From: Chloroflexota bacterium
GTDB lineage: Bacteria; Chloroflexota; Anaerolineae; Ardenticatenales; Ardenticatenaceae
Direction: 5' to 3'
Assembly (NCBI GenBank): GCA_003520455.1
Contig: DOUV01000127.1
Span: 1 to 17,245, forward strand
Length of the DNA stretch: 17,245 nt
Position 1 is the stretch's first letter, and each line of letters opens with the position of its first letter. The position numbers and the translations under genes are program-made. The notes under the pieces were generated by a model. That model had not been told where the DNA came from, made no database searches, and worked only from the letters and a program-made list of their open reading frames with translations. This document shows positions 13,419 through 17,245 of this stretch, piece after piece.

Positions 13419-15359
13419 ATGTCGACCCAAAGCATGCACCCCGCAGTGCGGCGTTATGGCCTGGCCGTTCTGGTCACTGTTCTTGCCTTCCTGTTGACGG
13501 TGCTCATCCGGCCGTGGATCGAGCCCAACGTCTTCCCCCTCTTCTTTGTCGCCGTTATGGTCAGTGCCTGGTATGGCGGCCTGGGCCCGGCGTTGCTGGC
13601 GACTGTCCTTGGGACAGCGGCCATTTTCTACTTCTTCGTTCTCAGTCCACCGGACGTAGCCAGGTCTCCCGATGTTCTCTCGCGGCTGGACCTGTTCGTG
13701 ATCGTCGCGCTGTTCATCAGCGTGCTCACAGCCGCGCGCAAGCAGGCGCAGGAGGCCCTCAAGAAAGAGCGCGATTTTACGACTGCCGTGCTCGACACGG
13801 CCAGCAGCCTGGTGGTCGTACTCGACGTGCGGGGGCGCATCGTCCGCTTCAACCGGGCCTGTGAACAGCTCACCGGGTACTCGTTCGCTGAGGTGATGGG
13901 GAAGCCCGTCTGGGATTTGTTCTTGATTCCGGAGGAGGTCGAGCCGGTCAAAAGGGTCTTCGCGCAGCTCCGCACCGGCCACTTCCCCAACGAGTACGAG
14001 AACTTCTGGATGACCCGCGATGGCTGCCGGCACCTGATCGCCTGGTCCAACACGGCGCTGGTGGGCAATGGCGGCGAGGTTGAGTACATCATCGCCACCG
14101 GCATCGACGTCACCGAGCGCAAGCGGGCGGAGGATGAGCGCGCCCAATTCGTTCATGAACAAGCCGCCCGGGCCGCGGCTGAGCGCCTCTACGAGCAGGA
14201 GCAGCAGCAAACAGCGAGGCTCTGGGCCCTGCACGAGGCGAGCCTGGCGCTGACCTCTGATCTGGCGTTGGAGAACGTCCTCCAGCGCGTCGTGGATCTG
14301 AGCCGAAATCTGCTCAATGCTCGCTACGGGGCGCTGGGCGTGATCGGCGAGGATGGCAAGCTGAACCAGTTTATCACCTCGGGGATCTCCCCCCAGGTCC
14401 ACGCGGCCATCGGCCGCCTGCCCGCGAGCCTGGGGCTCCTGGGCTACCTCATGCGGAAGGGCGAGCCGATTCGGGTGAACGACATTCAGTCTCACCCCGA
14501 GTCGGTCGGTTTTCCGCCCAATCATCCGCCCATGAAGACGCTACTGGGCATCCCCTTGTCCTACCAGGGTCAGCTCCTGGGTGATCTTTACCTGACTGAG
14601 AAGGCCGGTGGGCTCCCGTTTGACGAAAAAGACGAGGAATTGCTCCAGCTTTTCGGGGCTCAGGCGGCGGCGGCCCTCGCGAATGCCCGCCTGGCGCGGC
14701 GGATCGAGGGGCTGGCGGTCGTGGAGGAGCGCCAACGCTTTGCAATGGACTTGCACGACGGCATCATTCAGTCTATCTACGCCATCGGTCTGACGCTTGA
14801 GTCGGCCGTGCGCCGGACGGATGAGGACCCAGGGGCGCTTCGCGAGCAGCTTCGAACGATTATCCAGGGCCTGGACGAGGTGATCCAGGATATCCGCGGC
14901 TACATTGCCGATCTGGGGCCTGGGCGCTTCGGCGGGAAAGCGCTGACCGCGGGATTGACGGACCTGGTACGCTCGATTCGCATGAACAGCATGACCCAGG
15001 TGAGGGTCAAGGTCGAGGAGGGCGTGGACGAGAGCCTGACGCCACCCCAGACGACTGAGCTCTTCCACATTGCGCGTGAGGTCCTGACGAACATCGTGAA
15101 ACACGCGCGCGCCTCACGTGCCCAGGTTCGAGTCGAGATGGACGATGACCTGGAGCATGTGATCGTCGTGATCAGCGACAACGGCGTAGGATTCGCCGTG
15201 CCGGCCGAGGGCTTCGCCGGGCAACATCGTGGCCTCCGCAACATGAAACAGCGCGTGGCCGGAATGGGAGGGACCCTCCGGGTGCTGAGCACACCGGGGC
15301 AGGGCACCACCGTGGAGATCGTAGCTCCAGTCACCAACGAGGTTCCGATGGTACACTGA
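13419..15359 (+). CDS. Membrane PAS-GAF histidine kinase (HisKA_3, NarL-type)
   Basis: 646-residue sensor kinase. The start at 13419 has GGAG eight bases upstream and begins just before the first membrane helix. Domains are: four membrane helices of DUF4118/KdpD type (about residues 13-106); a PAS domain (116-240) with VVVLDVRGRIVRFNRACEQLTGY and ending TDVTERKRAE-like (GIDVTERKRAE); a GAF domain (268-430) with LLNARYGALGVIGEDG and LLGIPLSYQGQLLGDLYL; the HisKA_3 dimerisation region (437-505) with H446 in DLHDGIIQSIYAIGL; and the HATPase (545-640) with N-box EVLTNIVKHARA, DNGVGF, RGLRNMKQR and GQGTTVEIVAP. All catalytic motifs are present, so it should autophosphorylate. The input could be redox, light, gas or a ligand; neither PAS nor GAF shows a clear cofactor residue. 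It is flanked by two receivers that lack the phospho-acceptor Asp, so its true partner may be elsewhere. Confidence 0.93.
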   Translation: MSTQSMHPAVRRYGLAVLVTVLAFLLTVLIRPWIEPNVFPLFFVAVMVSAWYGGLGPALLATVLGTAAIFYFFVLSPPDVARSPDVLSRLDLFVIVALFISVLTAARKQAQEALKKERDFTTAVLDTASSLVVVLDVRGRIVRFNRACEQLTGYSFAEVMGKPVWDLFLIPEEVEPVKRVFAQLRTGHFPNEYENFWMTRDGCRHLIAWSNTALVGNGGEVEYIIATGIDVTERKRAEDERAQFVHEQAARAAAERLYEQEQQQTARLWALHEASLALTSDLALENVLQRVVDLSRNLLNARYGALGVIGEDGKLNQFITSGISPQVHAAIGRLPASLGLLGYLMRKGEPIRVNDIQSHPESVGFPPNHPPMKTLLGIPLSYQGQLLGDLYLTEKAGGLPFDEKDEELLQLFGAQAAAALANARLARRIEGLAVVEERQRFAMDLHDGIIQSIYAIGLTLESAVRRTDEDPGALREQLRTIIQGLDEVIQDIRGYIADLGPGRFGGKALTAGLTDLVRSIRMNSMTQVRVKVEEGVDESLTPPQTTELFHIAREVLTNIVKHARASRAQVRVEMDDDLEHVIVVISDNGVGFAVPAEGFAGQHRGLRNMKQRVAGMGGTLRVLSTPGQGTTVEIVAPVTNEVPMVH

Positions 15360-15472
15360 GCCTGCCCTTGGACCAGGTCCCGGATGACAAACGCCACTCG
15401 CTGCGTCGGAACTCGCCTGCTACTGTAGAGTGTGTCACCTATGCTTCGGGGCGACGTTCTGAGGAGTGTCCT

Positions 15473-15904
15473 ATGCGGGCGCGCCGCCTGTTGCTCATCG
15501 ATAATCATCCCCAGGCCCGGAGGGCGTTGTTGGCTCATCTCGCCCGCGTTCCCGGGATTGCTGTGGCTGGCAATACCGCCGATGCGGACGAGGCCGTCTC
15601 CCTCGCGACGGTTCTGCAGCCAGACATCATCCTGTTGGAGCCCAAGCGCCTCGATGCCATCCGGCTGGCACGTCAGCTCCGAGAAGTGACCCCCGACAGT
15701 CGCATTCTTGTCTACACCTCGTACCCCGATCTCTCCGAGAAGGAAGCGCTCCTCGGCGCCGGCGCGAGTGCCTACCTCCTGAAGTCGGTCGACCTGAATA
15801 CCTTGTGGGCGTTCCTGGCCGATGCCACGCCGCTTGAGGCGCGTCCATCCTCCAACGGTACTCGCCTGTCCTCAAGCGAGCCACAGACGGACCCAAAGCG
15901 ATAA
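15473..15904 (+). CDS. Single-domain receiver paralog (Glu at the phospho site)
   Basis: 143 residues. The ATG at 15473 was chosen for GAGGAG six bases upstream; the frame upstream is open but without signals. The receiver fold is LLLIDNHPQARRAL, GIAVAGNTADADEAVSLATVLQPDIILLEPKRL, ILVYTSYPDLSEKEALLGAGASAYLLK. The phospho-acceptor Asp position is E56, the acidic pocket is D10-N11 (DN for DD), and T82 and K104 are conserved, exactly as in the receiver at 12469. No HTH output domain follows; the last 25 residues are a low-complexity Ser/Pro-rich tail. It lies 113 bp after the kinase gene on the same strand and may be co-transcribed. Duplication is evident at DNA level, where 22 bases from 15714 match those from 12706. 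The function is unknown, and a Glu phosphomimetic or titration role is inferred. Confidence 0.85.
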   Translation: MRARRLLLIDNHPQARRALLAHLARVPGIAVAGNTADADEAVSLATVLQPDIILLEPKRLDAIRLARQLREVTPDSRILVYTSYPDLSEKEALLGAGASAYLLKSVDLNTLWAFLADATPLEARPSSNGTRLSSSEPQTDPKR

Positions 15905-16340
15905 CGACCAGACTATCTGCCCGGGCCATCCCCGGGCGAAGAGCGCCCGCGAAGAACAGACGCTCCTTTTGTGTTCAGGCTGCGTGTCTTTGCAAACGCC
16001 GAGAGTTCCGCGGCGAGCGGCTCGGAGGGCACCGGCCCGGTGTCTGAGGGAAGTTGGAAGCGGGGCGACCCGGGCCCAACAACCGCTCTTTGTCTGTGAA
16101 GCCCAGCATTTGGCCGCCTGCATCGCCAGCCGGCACGTGGTATGCTACTGGCTTATGGCGCATGGGCGGGTGCGATTCCGCAGCCATTTACAGACGCCGC
16201 AGCGTGAGGCGCAAGAAAATCAACTGAGGGATGATTCCCATTCGGCCAGAATTGGTTTGGTATTTTCGGTCTCGTCCGCTCGAGTCTCACCCTGCTTGCG
16301 CCCGTCGAGATGAACCGCCGCTATTCCCGGGAGAAGATCG
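15905..16340. other. Gap between the receiver and DHH genes
   Basis: 436 bp without a supportable gene. It holds a short hairpin (15919-15937) just after the receiver and the unmapped promoter of the DHH gene. The rest shows nothing recognisable. Confidence 0.5.
15919..15937 (+). terminator. Short hairpin after the receiver gene
   Basis: GCCCGGG and CCCGGGC form a perfect 7-bp stem with a CCATC loop, beginning 15 nt after the stop codon. It has no T-tract, so termination is only inferred from position. Confidence 0.4.
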
Positions 16341-17245
16341 ATGCCGACCCGTCCCTCCGATCTGCGGGCACTGCTGGACGCTGTTGCCGGTCGCCACCAT
16401 GTCCTGGTGATGACCCACAACGACCCTGATCCCGATGCGCTCGCATCAGTCTTCGGGCTGGCGACGCTGCTGCGCAGGCAGGGCCACGCCGTCACGCAGG
16501 CTTATGGGGGATTCCTGGGGCGTGGCGAGAACCGTGCGATGGTCCGCGTCCTGCGGCTCCGCTTCCGCACGGTCGACCAGCTCGCGCCGGCTGATTTTGA
16601 CGCAGTGGCACTGGTCGATACTCAACCGGGCGCGGGCAATCACAGCCTGCCCGCGACGATCGAGCCCAACATCGTCCTGGATCATCACAGTCGTTTACGG
16701 ACGGGCGCGGCCGGTTATCAGGACGTGCGGCCCAGTTATGGCGCCTGCTCGACTATTGTCGGCCAGTATCTGCAGGTGGCAGACCTGGCCTGGGACGCGC
16801 GCCTCGCGACGGCGCTCTTCTACGGGATCAAGACGGATACGCTCGGCTTGTCACGTGCAACGCACGAGGCCGATGCCGCCCTCTACCTGGCGCTGCACCA
16901 GTCCGTGAACCAGCGCTGGCTCGGGCAGATCGAGCAGGCGCCGCTCTCCTGGTTCTACTATCAGGCCCTCCAGCGAGCCCTCATTCGCGCGCTGGTCTAC
17001 GGGCCGGTCGTCTTCTCTCATGTGGGCGAGGTTCACCGCGCTGACATCGTTGCCGAGCTCGCCGACCTCTTGGTGCGCGCCGAGGGGGTCGAGTGGAGCG
17101 TCGTGATGGGGGAGTTTCGCGAGCAGTTGATCATCTCGATGCGTACCCACGACGAGACTCTTAACGCCGGTACCGTCATGCGTGAGGTCGTTGGCACCCG
17201 TGGTAGCGCCGGGGGGCACGGCCACATGGCAGCGGGGCGCCTCCC
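16341..17245 (+). CDS. DHH-family phosphoesterase (partial, 3' end beyond window)
   Basis: 301 codons are present and the gene runs off the window end. The start at 16341 follows GGGAGAAG. Visible DHH motifs are THNDPDPDALAS (H26, D30, D32), VDTQP (D93), LDHHSRL (D114-H115-H116) and KTDT. The C-terminal DHHA1 substrate-binding domain has begun with GGHGHMAAG at the end of the visible sequence. DHH/DHHA1 proteins include NrnA-type nanoRNases/pAp phosphatases and c-di-AMP phosphodiesterases. The lack of an N-terminal GGDEF/PAS region in the visible part fits the NrnA-like type better, but the substrate is unproven. It is a cytoplasmic Mn2+-dependent phosphodiesterase by family. Confidence 0.88.
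   Translation, partial: MPTRPSDLRALLDAVAGRHHVLVMTHNDPDPDALASVFGLATLLRRQGHAVTQAYGGFLGRGENRAMVRVLRLRFRTVDQLAPADFDAVALVDTQPGAGNHSLPATIEPNIVLDHHSRLRTGAAGYQDVRPSYGACSTIVGQYLQVADLAWDARLATALFYGIKTDTLGLSRATHEADAALYLALHQSVNQRWLGQIEQAPLSWFYYQALQRALIRALVYGPVVFSHVGEVHRADIVAELADLLVRAEGVEWSVVMGEFREQLIISMRTHDETLNAGTVMREVVGTRGSAGGHGHMAAGRL

Noticed and set aside
13053..14525. 490-residue minus-strand ORF
   Set aside because: Antisense to the histidine kinase; GC-rich DNA commonly yields such shadows.
1..17245. tRNA, rRNA or tmRNA genes
   Set aside because: No cloverleaf or rRNA-like sequence recognised in any gap on either strand.

Overview
This is a GC-rich bacterial window with strong GGAGG-type ribosome-binding sites and about a dozen intact genes separated by unusually long non-coding stretches. 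The gene families (DUF4118-PAS-GAF-HisKA_3 histidine kinase, universal stress protein, baeRF release-factor relative, DinB, DUF3237 and DUF4177 proteins) would suit Chloroflexota, perhaps Thermomicrobia-like, or a high-GC actinobacterial relative. No marker gene is present, so this placement is tentative.

Layout: (a) 1-2830, minus strand: a secreted triple-PA14 protein and a universal stress protein. (b) 2830-4280: non-coding DNA. (c) 4279-5555, plus strand: a DUF4177-like small protein, a DUF3237 protein and a stand-alone EF-Tu domain-2-like protein, the last two separated by a palindromic element. (d) 5950-6318, minus: a VOC/glyoxalase-family protein converging on the previous set, with two strong hairpins between. 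(e) 6319-7226: non-coding, with a 40-bp near-perfect palindrome. (f) 7227-7916: a DinB-family protein, followed by what look like remnants of a receiver-domain gene and a HAD phosphatase gene. (g) 8451-11270: a tightly overlapping operon of an APH-like phosphotransferase, an APS-kinase-like P-loop kinase and a baeRF-family protein. (h) 11351-12230: an internally deleted Mg2+-type P-type ATPase pseudogene. (i) 12469-15904: a signalling block in which a membrane PAS-GAF histidine kinase lies between two paralogous single-domain receivers. In both receivers the phospho-accepting Asp is replaced by Glu. (j) 16341-end: a DHH phosphoesterase cut by the window edge.

Two themes stand out. First, a family of about 95-bp palindromic elements occurs four times (20-112, 3955-4049, 5119-5213, 12948-13042). 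Two copies begin exactly on the stop codon of a gene, so the TAG is shared. Second, the gene content (USP, APH-like kinase plus P-loop kinase, eRF1-like baeRF protein, cation P-type ATPase, GAF-containing HisKA_3 kinase and receivers) resembles the mycobacterial DosR dormancy regulon in kind. Here it comes with signs of decay (deleted ATPase, HAD and receiver remnants) and with non-canonical receivers. The functional link is an inference from families and proximity and is not demonstrated by the sequence.
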